From: Desulforhopalus singaporensis
Lineage (GTDB): Bacteria > Desulfobacterota > Desulfobulbia > Desulfobulbales > Desulfocapsaceae
Assembly: GCF_900104445.1 (NCBI RefSeq)
Contig: NZ_FNJI01000027.1
Span: 1 to 64,000 of the forward strand
Direction: 5' to 3'
Length of the DNA stretch: 64,000 nt
Numbering within the stretch: position 1 is the stretch's first letter; each line of letters starts with the position of its first letter. The translations under genes were made by a program, and so were the position numbers. Positions 35,611 to 44,084 of this stretch are shown here, piece after piece. Below the pieces are notes generated by a model. The model worked only from the letters and a program-made list of their open reading frames with translations. It made no database searches and was not told the DNA's origin.

Positions 35611-37832
35611 TCTATTCTGCCGGTGAGTGGTTTGGACGCTTTTAAGGGAAGGGCGATGGTGAATGTGGTGCCGTGGCCCGGTTCGCTGGAACAACTAATT
35701 TTGCCGCCTATATCGTTCACTGTCTTGTGAACCACGGAAAGCCCCAGTCCGGAATGGCCGTTTTGTTTGGTTGTCACAAAAGGCTTGAACAGGTTGTTTT
35801 TCACAACGTCGGATAGCCCGGGGCCGGTGTCCGAGACGATTATCCTGATATGATGCTGGTCAAGAGTGTCCGTCCCACTGCACTTTACGGTTGAGACAGT
35901 GATTCGTTCATGGGGCGGCACCGCTTCCGCGGCATTCTTCACCAGATTGATCAGTATCTGTTTGACCGCATCCTTTGACGTGATGATCGGCGGTATATCG
36001 GAACCCGGTTCAAAAGATATGTTTGGCTGCGGATAATCAAAAAATGAGGTCTTGGCAATCCGTATCAGGTCCGCGGCCACCTGGTTTATGTCCACCGGTT
36101 CAAAATCGGCAAAAGGAGCCTGGGAGAACATCTGCATCTGGCTTACCATCTTGGAGATGCGCCTTATCTCCTCGTCGACGGTGTCCAGATCTTCCTGCAG
36201 ATTCTGGTCCTGGCCCAGCTTGATCTTAATTGCCGCGAGATAGTTGGCAATAATGCCAAGGGGATTGTTGATCTCGTGGGCAAATTTTCTCGCAGTGACG
36301 GAGATAGCCTCCATTCTCTCTGAATGGATCTCTTTTTCCCGTTGCTCCTTGATTTTTTCCACCTGGAGCGCAAGGGCGGTCTGTTGCGTCAGGGACCTGG
36401 CGAGCTGAAAGTCGTTTTCGGAAAGCGAATCCTGGTGCAGGGGGAGTCCCAGAACGACCACCCCTATGGTCTGTGTCTTGACTGTGAGCGGGAAATACAT
36501 TGCTGTTTCACAGCGTAGCAGAGAAAGGATCTGGCGGTCTGCAAGGCTGTTATCACCTTCTTTGCCGGAGATATATCCAGACTGCCCGGATCGGGAAAAA
36601 GCCTGTACGATCCTGCTTGTACTCTGGTTGACCGGCAGGGTCAGGCTGTGACACATGTTGTGAAGAATATTTCTGGACGATGTTTCACCTTTGAGCAGGA
36701 CACCACTGTCGTCGGGAAAGAAAAAGAGGGTGTTGCCGGTACCCAGCAGGATGTTGACCGATTTCTCAAAAGCTGCCAGAACGGCCTGAATGTCGTCGGC
36801 TTCGGTTAAATCTTCAAGAAAGGAGCTGAGCAGGGCGAAATTGGTCACACGTGCGGCGATCTTATCCTGAACGGACTTGCGGTGCGGTTCCTCCCTGTTG
36901 CTGTTTTCAGAAGGATTGGCTCCTGACACGACCGGTCGTGCCTGCCCGGCGTTCGAGTTCTCCTGCACATTGTGGGGAAGGTTCTCTTTAAAAGAGTTGA
37001 TGCTGAGTTGAATAGACATATTCAAGGCTATTGTATCAACTTCCGTTTTCGCCTCCATGGACATTTTTCCCAGCTCCTGCCGGCCGATTTTGAGCAGGAC
37101 TGTGCCGATGTCATATCCCGAGGTGGAATCTATAACGTTTCTGGTGAGTGCATTGGCGGTGTAGACAATCTTTACCAGCGGGAACGCTTCCTCAATCTTG
37201 GCCAGAGGAAGATGGTGGCAGAGAATGGCGTCTGCAATGAGTGGGTTTACATTCCAATCCCGGACGAGCCGGGCTCCCGCTTCACAATGGTGCATGCCGA
37301 AGAGCTGTTCCTCAAGTATCAGAAGATCAGCGGCGCTGTTTTTGGCGTTGGCGGCGATTGCGGCAAACTGCGCGGGAAAAGCGGTGGCCAGAGTAAGCTG
37401 GCCGATATTGTGCAGCAACCCTGCAAGATAGGCTTCGTCTGTGGAGGTGTTGCCCTCGTATCGTGCAAGTTTTTCGGCGATACAGGCGCACAGCAGGGAT
37501 CGGTACCAGAACATCGCCGGGTCGAGATGGTTGTTCCCCCGTACCTGGTGAATGGACATCGTGACTGCTAGGTTTTTTATGGCGTTAATACCAAGATGAC
37601 CGATAACCTGGTCAATGGTGCAATACGGGTCTCGGAACCCGTAGTAAGCGGAGTTGGCAAGTTGCAGAACCCTGGCGCAGAGAACCGGATCGTGACTGAT
37701 AATATCGGCCATTTCGGTTACTGTCGGGTTTTCGTTTTCACAGATTGATAACAATTTCAGCAGGATTTCCGGCAGCGTTGTAAGATTGCCGGATTCCTTT
37801 ATCTGGGAAAAAGCGGTTTCCTTACTGACCAT
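35607..37832 (-). CDS. HDOD-GAF-histidine kinase
   Basis: A 741-residue protein with an HDOD domain (1-270; LANSAYYG, LLHNIG, CHHLPL), a linker, a GAF domain (about 325-500), then HisKA with FAHEINNPLG and an ATPase domain (NLVKNAAEA, DTGPGL, HSGLGLSVV). HDOD domains act as signalling scaffolds and often go with c-di-GMP or motility control. It is the first gene of a three-gene operon with the hybrid kinase and PilZ protein. No membrane segment is seen. Confidence 0.9.
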   Translation of the reverse strand: MVSKETAFSQIKESGNLTTLPEILLKLLSICENENPTVTEMADIISHDPVLCARVLQLANSAYYGFRDPYCTIDQVIGHLGINAIKNLAVTMSIHQVRGNNHLDPAMFWYRSLLCACIAEKLARYEGNTSTDEAYLAGLLHNIGQLTLATAFPAQFAAIAANAKNSAADLLILEEQLFGMHHCEAGARLVRDWNVNPLIADAILCHHLPLAKIEEAFPLVKIVYTANALTRNVIDSTSGYDIGTVLLKIGRQELGKMSMEAKTEVDTIALNMSIQLSINSFKENLPHNVQENSNAGQARPVVSGANPSENSNREEPHRKSVQDKIAARVTNFALLSSFLEDLTEADDIQAVLAAFEKSVNILLGTGNTLFFFPDDSGVLLKGETSSRNILHNMCHSLTLPVNQSTSRIVQAFSRSGQSGYISGKEGDNSLADRQILSLLRCETAMYFPLTVKTQTIGVVVLGLPLHQDSLSENDFQLARSLTQQTALALQVEKIKEQREKEIHSERMEAISVTARKFAHEINNPLGIIANYLAAIKIKLGQDQNLQEDLDTVDEEIRRISKMVSQMQMFSQAPFADFEPVDINQVAADLIRIAKTSFFDYPQPNISFEPGSDIPPIITSKDAVKQILINLVKNAAEAVPPHERITVSTVKCSGTDTLDQHHIRIIVSDTGPGLSDVVKNNLFKPFVTTKQNGHSGLGLSVVHKTVNDIGGKISCSSEPGHGTTFTIALPLKASKPLTGRIE

Positions 37833-38161
37833 TATTCAACCTGAGACGCAATGTTGATGGTGTTGTCACACATTCTGTAAATGTAAATGAAAAAAAAATG
37901 ATGCCGAGGACACACCTCCGGAAGAGGGCGATCGCAAACCACCCAGACTGTAAAACTTTTGTAATCGGTGCACCCGAACAGATTATACCCTGAGTGATAC
38001 CATCTTTAATGTCTATTTAAAATATTTTTTTAAATTTTTATCTGGAAATTTATGTAGATATTGGCGCGTTCCAGTACCTGGTAAAACCTCGTTTTGTCAG
38101 CCGACAGTTATTGTCATTGTAGGTTGTTCAGGTAACATCTGAAGTTTTGGTAAAAAAGTCC
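37833..38161. other. Intergenic region upstream of the kinase operon and fur-like gene
   Basis: About 330 bases between divergent genes. It has an AT-rich patch (38005-38045) and a GCGATCGC octamer (37928-37935). I looked for a c-di-GMP riboswitch because of the downstream signalling genes and found no match. No gene is visible. Confidence 0.5.
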
Positions 38162-38201
38162 TTGACGTGCAATTGATAATCAAATACATTTGATATCAAT
38201 T
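38162..38201 (+). promoter_or_regulatory. Fur/PerR-type operator overlapping promoter
   Basis: A -35 TTGACG (38162-38167), 17-base spacer and -10 TACATT (38185-38190). Two palindromes surround the -10: TTGATAATCAA (38173-38183) in the spacer and TTGATATCAA (38190-38199). Outer eight bases of 38171-38201 are also mutually inverted. These resemble Fur/PerR boxes and imply autoregulation by the gene that follows. Confidence 0.6.
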
Positions 38202-38219
38202 ACTAAAAAGGATAAGGAT

Positions 38220-38630
38220 ATGCAGCTGAGAATGACAAATCAGCGGGAGATTATTCTCCGGGTGCTGCGCAGCAATAAGCAGCATTTGACAGCCGATGAA
38301 CTCTATGATGTAGTGAAAAAACTTATGCCGCGCATAAGTCTGGCTACGGTTTACAGGAACCTGGAGATCTTGTCTGATGCGGGGATGATCGGTAAGCTGG
38401 AAATCAGTGGAAGACAGAAGCGTTTCGATTATGACCCCAGCGACCATCATCACATCTATTGTGCCGTTTGTCATCGAGTTGACAACCTCCCGGATAACTG
38501 TCAGGGGGTCAAACAGAAGGATTTAGGTAGAGTCAGGGGATATTCCGTGACGGGGTATCGTCTTGAGATAGTGGGAATATGCCCTGACTGTCAAGCTTTA
38601 GAGGAAAAGGAGAAAAAAGGCGATGAGTGA
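38220..38630 (+). CDS. Fur-family regulator, PerR-like
   Basis: A 136-residue metal-dependent repressor. The N-terminal winged helix has TNQREIILRVL and ISLATVYRNLEIL; the metal region has DHHHIYC, and two CxxC pairs (CAVC, CPDC) make the structural zinc site. I start at ATG 38220 because the predicted promoter would begin transcription near 38197, after the upstream in-frame ATT/ATG options. PerR-like identity is favoured by length and the rubrerythrin genes in the region, but Fur or Zur cannot be excluded. Confidence 0.85.
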   Translation: MQLRMTNQREIILRVLRSNKQHLTADELYDVVKKLMPRISLATVYRNLEILSDAGMIGKLEISGRQKRFDYDPSDHHHIYCAVCHRVDNLPDNCQGVKQKDLGRVRGYSVTGYRLEIVGICPDCQALEEKEKKGDE

Positions 38631-38823
38631 CGAAAAGAAAATACTGCAGGCTTTGGCCGATGCGCAAAAACCATGTGGAAACAAGGACCTGGCGGAGGTT
38701 ACCGGTCTTGATAAAAAAGTCGTCAGCAAACATGTTGCGGCAATGAAAAAGCAGGGCCTTGTAGACAGTCCTGTTCGGTGCAAATATGGAATAACCGAGA
38801 ACGGCAAAAAATCTCTTGAGTAG
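38623..38823 (+). CDS. Small winged-helix DNA-binding protein
   Basis: A 66-residue protein consisting of one winged-helix domain: LADAQKPCGNKDLAEVTG, recognition helix KKVVSKHVAAMKKQGLV, then the wing RCKYGITENGKK. It overlaps the Fur-family gene by 8 bases and ends just before a strong terminator, so both are made from one transcript. It could modulate the Fur-like regulator or act on its own; function unknown. Confidence 0.75.
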   Translation: MSDEKKILQALADAQKPCGNKDLAEVTGLDKKVVSKHVAAMKKQGLVDSPVRCKYGITENGKKSLE

Positions 38824-38858
38824 TTTTTTCCGCTCGATAAAACAGTTAAAATGACAGT

Positions 38859-38892
38859 AAAACCCGTGACCGTTTGGTTCACGGGTTTTTTT
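38859..38892 (+). terminator. Intrinsic terminator
   Basis: AACCCGTGA (38861-38869) pairs with TCACGGGTT (38879-38887) around a short loop and is followed by a run of seven T residues. It ends the fur-like/winged-helix operon. Confidence 0.9.
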
Positions 38893-38995
38893 GTATGATG
38901 GCAAGTTGACCGCTGATTGTGGTATAAAGCTGGAGGTGAAAGCTGGTGAAAAAAAGAAGATGTTAACGCGATTAGGATTTTAGAGGTGAACAGTT

Positions 38996-39583
38996 ATGCA
39001 GGAAAAGATAGCTAAGGTACGGACTTTCAGACGGTTTGTTGAAAAAGAGCCGATAAGTTCCGATCTTCTGCAGAGCTTGGTGGATCTTGCCCGGCTCGGA
39101 GGTTCCGCCCGCAATGGTCAGCCGTGGCAATATATGATCGTCAATACCCCGGACATGTGTGAAAAAATATTCCCCTTCCTTGGCTGGGCGAAATATCTGA
39201 CAGACTGGAAGGGACCTGCGCCCGGGGAACGGCCGAGCGCCTACGTGCTCTGCTTCCTCAACCGCAACCGCCTCAGGGGATCTGAAGGTGAAGCTCAGTT
39301 CGACCTTGGCATCGCCACCCAGAACCTGCTGCTGGGAGCCATGGATCATAGAATAGGCGGGTGCCGGATCGGTGCTTTTAGTCCGAGGCTGGCAAATCTT
39401 TTTAAGGTTCCCGAATACCTGCAGCTCTCGTTGGTTGTCGCCCTCGGAAAGCCCCGTGAAACAGTAATCCTTGAGGAGTCCCGCGACGAGGACGACATCA
39501 AGTACTGGCGGGACGAACACGGTGTCCACCATGTACCCAAAAGGCCTCTGAGCAGCTGCCTGATCGACCTGGACAAAGCGTAA
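38996..39583 (+). CDS. Nitroreductase-family flavoprotein
   Basis: A 195-residue FMN enzyme of the nitroreductase fold. The FMN phosphate-binding start RTFRRFVEKEPIS, then GGSARNGQPWQYMIVN, DLGIATQNLLLGA and the VVALGKPRE segment are all typical. Members reduce nitro compounds, quinones or flavins with NAD(P)H. The Lys/Arg-rich C-terminal HHVPKRPLSSCLIDL is often seen in anaerobe versions. Not clearly linked to its neighbours. Confidence 0.85.
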   Translation: MQEKIAKVRTFRRFVEKEPISSDLLQSLVDLARLGGSARNGQPWQYMIVNTPDMCEKIFPFLGWAKYLTDWKGPAPGERPSAYVLCFLNRNRLRGSEGEAQFDLGIATQNLLLGAMDHRIGGCRIGAFSPRLANLFKVPEYLQLSLVVALGKPRETVILEESRDEDDIKYWRDEHGVHHVPKRPLSSCLIDLDKA

Positions 39584-39656
39584 GGACTGGCGGATTTCCG
39601 ATATGGTTTCTGCAGTGACACTGGAATCGTCCGCCATACTCTGGTGACGGGAGGTT

Positions 39657-40574
39657 ATGGTGGAGAAGAGTGGGCCTGTTCGCACATTTAGTTATCATTA
39701 CCGAAAAAAATATGGCCATGGTGTCGGCAAGGTGCCCCTGGATGTAGGGGTGGTGTGCCCCAACAGGGCGCGCGGCGGCTGTATTTTCTGCCGCCCGTCC
39801 AGTTTCACTCCCTCGTATCTTGACAGTAAAGACGATCTGAAAAGTCAGCTTGCTAGCGGGAAAAAGTCTCTGCTCAAGGGGCGTTTTAAAAAATATCTCG
39901 CCTATTTTCAGCAGGAAACCTGTACCGTGCTGCCCCGGGAGAAGCTGCTTGACCACTTTGCCATTCCGCTTGTCGATCCGGATTGTATCGGCCTTATCGT
40001 TTCCACCCGTCCCGACTGTGTGGACAAAACATTGCTGGTGGTGCTTGCAGAACTTGTTCTGCAACATGACAAGGAATGCTTGATTGAGCTCGGCATACAG
40101 TCCGTGCACGAAAACAGTCTTGCCCTTCTTAACAGAAATCATGGATTTGCCGATTTTGTCTCAACGGCGAACCTGGTGAAAAGCTTTGATTGTTTTGAGC
40201 TGGGGGCTCACCTTATCCTCGGTATTCCCGGAGAAACTGTCGGGGACATGATCAGGTCGCTGGAAACTGTGTGCAGTTTTCAGGTCGACGCCCTTAAACT
40301 GCACCATCTTCAGGTGATCAAGGGGACGCCGCTTGAAAAAAGGTACCTCCGCCGGGAAGTGGCCGTTTTTTCTCTTGAGGATTATCTGGTGCTGCTGACG
40401 CAACTGCTGCCCCGGATACCAGCTCGGGTGACCCTGCACAGACTCTGGGCCACGTCGCATCCGGATCTTCTCGTTGCTCCGAGATGGAATGTTCTTGCCA
40501 GCGATTTGAGTCGTCGGCTGGTTGCGATGATGAAAGACGAAGGAGTGTGGCAGGGGAAGTACGCGCCTTACTGA
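39657..40574 (+). CDS. TIGR01212-type radical SAM protein
   Basis: A 305-residue radical SAM enzyme of the YhcC/YtqA group. The 4Fe-4S cluster ligands are in CPNRARGGCIFC (spacing x7 then x2). The following IVSTRPDC, IELGIQSVHE, LGAHLILGIPGE and KLHHLQVIKGT segments are family hallmarks. In Bacillus, the relative YtqA (MnmL) is reported to take part in forming the mnm5 side chain of tRNA wobble uridine. A paralogue fused to an MnmC-like methyltransferase lies at 55232-57007, so the two copies may have different substrates. Confidence 0.88.
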   Translation: MVEKSGPVRTFSYHYRKKYGHGVGKVPLDVGVVCPNRARGGCIFCRPSSFTPSYLDSKDDLKSQLASGKKSLLKGRFKKYLAYFQQETCTVLPREKLLDHFAIPLVDPDCIGLIVSTRPDCVDKTLLVVLAELVLQHDKECLIELGIQSVHENSLALLNRNHGFADFVSTANLVKSFDCFELGAHLILGIPGETVGDMIRSLETVCSFQVDALKLHHLQVIKGTPLEKRYLRREVAVFSLEDYLVLLTQLLPRIPARVTLHRLWATSHPDLLVAPRWNVLASDLSRRLVAMMKDEGVWQGKYAPY

Positions 40575-40773
40575 GATCGAAGACCTGGCCGGTGCCGGTC
40601 GCTGGCCAAAAACTAAAGAGTTTTTCTATGCATAGCAAACTGTTCAGAGAAATGGTACTATTGGCGGACCTGTAATGCACGGGCAATGAATAATGTAACG
40701 CATGCTTTTATGAAAGGATGCACTGTGGGAAAGTTTTCGAAGAGCGCGGCTCTCAAGGAGTGTCAGAGGTATC

Positions 40774-42006
40774 ATGGAAGAACAATTTAAGATACGATTT
40801 GCCGATCGAATGAATCAGCTCCCCCCTTATCTTTTTGGCATGATCAACAAGATGAAGATGGAAAAGCGGTGGGCGGGAGACGACGTTATTGATCTGGGGA
40901 TGGGAAACCCCATGGATCCTACCCCGGAACAGGTTACCAACAAACTCTGCGAGGTCGCGGCCGACCCCAAAATACATCGGTATCCGGTGGCCGGCGGGAT
41001 GAAGAACCTCAAGAAAGAGATCGCCATCTACTACAAGCGAAATTACGGGGTCGACCTGACCGGAGAGGACGATGTTATCTGCACCATCGGCTCAAAAGAG
41101 GGAATATCGCATCTCTGCCTGGCATTACTGGGACCCGGCGATACCGTCCTTACCCCTGCCCCGGCCTTTCCCATCCACGTGTACGCAGCGGTCATTGCCG
41201 GCGCCAATGTGCTTCGCATCCCGATTACCACTGAAGACAGATTCCTGGAACAGATCAACAGGATGTGTAAATCGCTCTATCCGGGACCTAAGCTTGTAAT
41301 GCTGAATTTTCCCCATAATCCCACCGGTGCGCTGGCTACCAGGGAGTTCTTTGCCGAGGTGGTGAAACTGGCCCGCAAATACCGGTTTATGGTGATAAAC
41401 GATTTCGCCTACTCGAAGATAACTTTCGACGGCTATGTCGCTCCCAGTTTTCTGGAAGTTCCCGGGGCGATGGATGTGGGGGTTGAGTTCGGTTCCTTTT
41501 CCAAGTCCTACAACATGGCCGGTTGGCGACTCGGCTATTGTGTCGGCAACGAAGAGATGATAAGCGGCCTATCCAAGATAAAAGGCTACTACGATTATGG
41601 CATTTTCTCAGCCATACAGGTTGCAGGCATTGTGGCAATGCGCGACTGTGAAGATCAGATAGATGAACAGGCCATGGTCTATCAGAAGCGGCGCGATTTC
41701 CTGTGCGATGGGCTGAACAAAATGGGTTGGGAAACCGATGTTCCCAAGGCCGGAATGTTCCTCTGGGTCAAAATTCCGGAACCCTACTCGCAGATGGGGT
41801 CGGTAAAATTTTCCATTGAGATGATGAATCGCGCCAATGTCGCCCTTGCCCCAGGGGCCGGTTTCGGGGAAGAAGGGGACGGCTACCTGCGTCTTGCTCT
41901 GGTTGAAAATGAAAACAGGATGGCCCAGGCCCTGAAGCAGATAAGACGCGCCCTCAAGGAGATCGACGGTGAGGTGGAAGCGGGTAGTTTTGAGCTCAAG
42001 CCGTAA
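40774..42006 (+). CDS. alaC: Class I/II aminotransferase, AlaC-like
   Basis: A 410-residue PLP enzyme, fold type I. Pyridoxal lysine is Lys244 in SFSKSYNMAGWR; the cofactor contacts NFPHNPTG and NDFAYSKI and the carboxylate-binding LRLALVENE arginine are present. Overall it looks most like AlaC (glutamate-pyruvate aminotransferase), with a LL-diaminopimelate aminotransferase as the main alternative. It has 200 bases of non-coding DNA before it and is probably expressed alone. Confidence 0.85.
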   Translation: MEEQFKIRFADRMNQLPPYLFGMINKMKMEKRWAGDDVIDLGMGNPMDPTPEQVTNKLCEVAADPKIHRYPVAGGMKNLKKEIAIYYKRNYGVDLTGEDDVICTIGSKEGISHLCLALLGPGDTVLTPAPAFPIHVYAAVIAGANVLRIPITTEDRFLEQINRMCKSLYPGPKLVMLNFPHNPTGALATREFFAEVVKLARKYRFMVINDFAYSKITFDGYVAPSFLEVPGAMDVGVEFGSFSKSYNMAGWRLGYCVGNEEMISGLSKIKGYYDYGIFSAIQVAGIVAMRDCEDQIDEQAMVYQKRRDFLCDGLNKMGWETDVPKAGMFLWVKIPEPYSQMGSVKFSIEMMNRANVALAPGAGFGEEGDGYLRLALVENENRMAQALKQIRRALKEIDGEVEAGSFELKP

Positions 42007-42026
42007 TATGGCTGTGGTGGCCGGGG

Positions 42027-43217
42027 TTACGGCTTGTAGACCCTGGCCAGGTACGCCTTGAGGTAACGTGTCTCGGGAATTGCGGGATGGACGGGGTGGT
42101 CCGGACCCTGCATGCCTTCGAATAAAAGCTGGGAGTGGCGGCCGGTTTTTACTGAGCCGCTTCTGATGACGTCAAGGAGTTCTGCCCGCTTCAGGTGCAT
42201 TGAACAGGAGGCGGCCATGAGGATGCCGTCGGGGGCGAGAAGGCGCATGGCAAGTTCGCCTATCCGCTGGTAGGCGCGCAATCCCTTGACGTGGTCTTTT
42301 TTCCTTTTTATAAAAGCGGGTGGGTCTACAACGATTACATCAAAGTATTCCCCTTCCTCCCGCAATGCTCTGAGTACTTCAAAGGCATCTCCCAACACAC
42401 TGTAAAACCGGTTTTCCACGCCGTTTTGTGCGCCGTTTTCCAGGGCGTTTTCCAGGGCGGAACGGGACGCGTCGACGCCCCACACCTCTTCTGCCCCGGC
42501 AACGGCACACTGGATGGCAAAACTACCGACATAACAGAACACGTCAAGGACCCTTTTGCCCCTGACATATTTTGACAGTTCCGCCCTGTTTACCCGCTGG
42601 TCGTAGAACCATCCGGTCTTCTGGCCGTGTCGCAGGGGAACAGTCATCTTTACATCGTTTTCGATCACCTCCACCTCTGTCGGCGGATCACCGAATCCCG
42701 CTTCGATTGCCAGTGGAAGCTGTTCCAGTTTTCGCACGCTGCTGTCGTTGCGCAGCAGGATCGAGGCCGGGTTCACCACTTTTCTCAATCCGTCCAGGAC
42801 CCTCTCTTTGAGAACATCCATCCCGGCGCTGTTCAGCTGGACGCTCAGGTGGTCGCCAAAACGATCGACGATAAGGCCGGGAAGAAGATCCGATTCCCCG
42901 TAAACCATCCTGTAGTAAGGTTTGTCAAACAGACGGTTGCGAAGAGCCAGGGCTGCTTCGAGCCGCTGCACCAGCTGTTTCTGGTCAAAATGTTCTCTGC
43001 GGCGGGAAAGCAGCCGGCCGGTGATCAGCGAGTGAGGGTTGAGATAGGCGATGCCCAGAAATTTCCCGTCACTTGCAATCACCTCAGCCATCTCCCCTTT
43101 GGTGAACTGGCTGAGCGGTGTTTTTTTTGTATCAATCTCGTTGCTGTAGATCCACAGATGTCCGGCCTGGATCCTTCGTTCCTCTCTGCGTTTGAGCTGA
43201 ATGGTGTTGCGTTTCAT
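42027..43217 (-). CDS. rlmI: Class I SAM-dependent rRNA methyltransferase, RlmI-like
   Basis: A 396-residue enzyme with an N-terminal PUA domain (RIQAGHLWIYSNEI, ITGRLLSRR), an EEHD-type middle domain (VYGESDLLPGLIVDRFGDHL) and a Rossmann methyltransferase (LDVFCYVGSFAI, VWGVDASRSAL, DVIVVDPPAF). RlmI makes m5C1962 in 23S rRNA in E. coli; the SCSMH segment near the C-terminus agrees with an m5C catalytic cysteine. Start chosen at ATG 43217 where homology begins; an ATG ten codons upstream is also possible, and neither has a strong ribosome binding site. Confidence 0.85.
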   Translation of the reverse strand: MKRNTIQLKRREERRIQAGHLWIYSNEIDTKKTPLSQFTKGEMAEVIASDGKFLGIAYLNPHSLITGRLLSRRREHFDQKQLVQRLEAALALRNRLFDKPYYRMVYGESDLLPGLIVDRFGDHLSVQLNSAGMDVLKERVLDGLRKVVNPASILLRNDSSVRKLEQLPLAIEAGFGDPPTEVEVIENDVKMTVPLRHGQKTGWFYDQRVNRAELSKYVRGKRVLDVFCYVGSFAIQCAVAGAEEVWGVDASRSALENALENGAQNGVENRFYSVLGDAFEVLRALREEGEYFDVIVVDPPAFIKRKKDHVKGLRAYQRIGELAMRLLAPDGILMAASCSMHLKRAELLDVIRSGSVKTGRHSQLLFEGMQGPDHPVHPAIPETRYLKAYLARVYKP

Positions 43218-43464
43218 GAAATCGTGGTGGTTGTATTGTCGGACCATGTGGAAATACAGCGTCAATCACCTGATCCATGACCATACGGGCCTTTGGGGTC
43301 CGCAGTAAATTGCCCGAAGGGTGGGCTGCGTTAGTTGCTTAATGACAAAATTTACGATAATAATAGTTCTTGATCTTCAGGATCTGTTTATGCAAATAAA
43401 AGAGAGACCACCGAACAGGGGAGGATTGCTCCCCGGAAATATAAAATAAACTATGGAGAAAAAG

Positions 43465-43965
43465 ATGGCTACAACTACTGACAATCTCAAGGACGCCTTT
43501 GCCGGTGAGAGCCAGGCGAACCAGAAGTACAAAGCTTTTGCCAAAAAAGCCGAAAAGGAAGGTTTTGCCAATATCGCAAAACTGTTCCGTACCACCGCCG
43601 AAGCAGAGAGGATTCATGCCGAAGGGCACCTCAAGGCCCTGGAGATGATCGCGTCAACGGCCGAAAACCTGCAGGCGGCAATCAGCGGCGAGACTTTTGA
43701 GTATAAGGAGATGTATCCCCCCATGCTCGACCAGGCGCAGCAGGAAGGCCACCGGGCCAAGACCATGTTCAAGTTTGCCCTCGATGCTGAAGAAGTTCAC
43801 GCAAATATCTACCAGAAAGCGCTGGCAGCGGTACAGAACGGGACCGATATGGATGTGAGCGATTTTTATCTCTGTCCGATCTGCGGATATATCGAAGTGG
43901 GCAAAGCTCCCGAGAAGTGTCCGGTTTGCGGCGCCCTTGGCAAAGTCTTCGTTCAGGTCGACTAA
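43465..43965 (+). CDS. Rubrerythrin, second copy
   Basis: A 166-residue rubrerythrin of a different branch from the one at 28 kb: di-iron ligands in AGESQANQKY, TTAEAERIHAEGHL and DAEEVHANIY, and a C-terminal rubredoxin with CPICGY and CPVCGA. It is shorter and has a different spacing between domains. The ATG at 43465 follows GGAG; a nearby ATG four codons earlier is less likely. No clear operator was found upstream. Confidence 0.9.
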   Translation: MATTTDNLKDAFAGESQANQKYKAFAKKAEKEGFANIAKLFRTTAEAERIHAEGHLKALEMIASTAENLQAAISGETFEYKEMYPPMLDQAQQEGHRAKTMFKFALDAEEVHANIYQKALAAVQNGTDMDVSDFYLCPICGYIEVGKAPEKCPVCGALGKVFVQVD

Positions 43966-44017
43966 CCAACCCCTGGCGATTGTGTTGATGGGCTTAACAG
44001 CGGCTCTGTGAGCCCCC

Positions 44018-44050
44018 GGCTCCCCCGGAAAATAGTGGTCGGGGGGAGCC
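44018..44050. terminator. GC-rich hairpin between convergent genes
   Basis: GGCTCCCCC (44018-44026) pairs with GGGGGAGCC (44042-44050). It lies 50 bases after the rubrerythrin stop and 35 before the end of the convergent ligase gene. There is no T run on the plus side, so termination may be Rho-aided. Confidence 0.45.
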
Positions 44051-44084
44051 TTGGCTTTCCTGCTGAATTGCTGGTGAACCTCGG

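Noticed and set aside
37833-38161. Possible c-di-GMP riboswitch before the HDOD-kinase/PilZ operon
   Set aside because: Neither class I nor class II conserved core bases are present; only a GCGATCGC octamer and short pairings were found.
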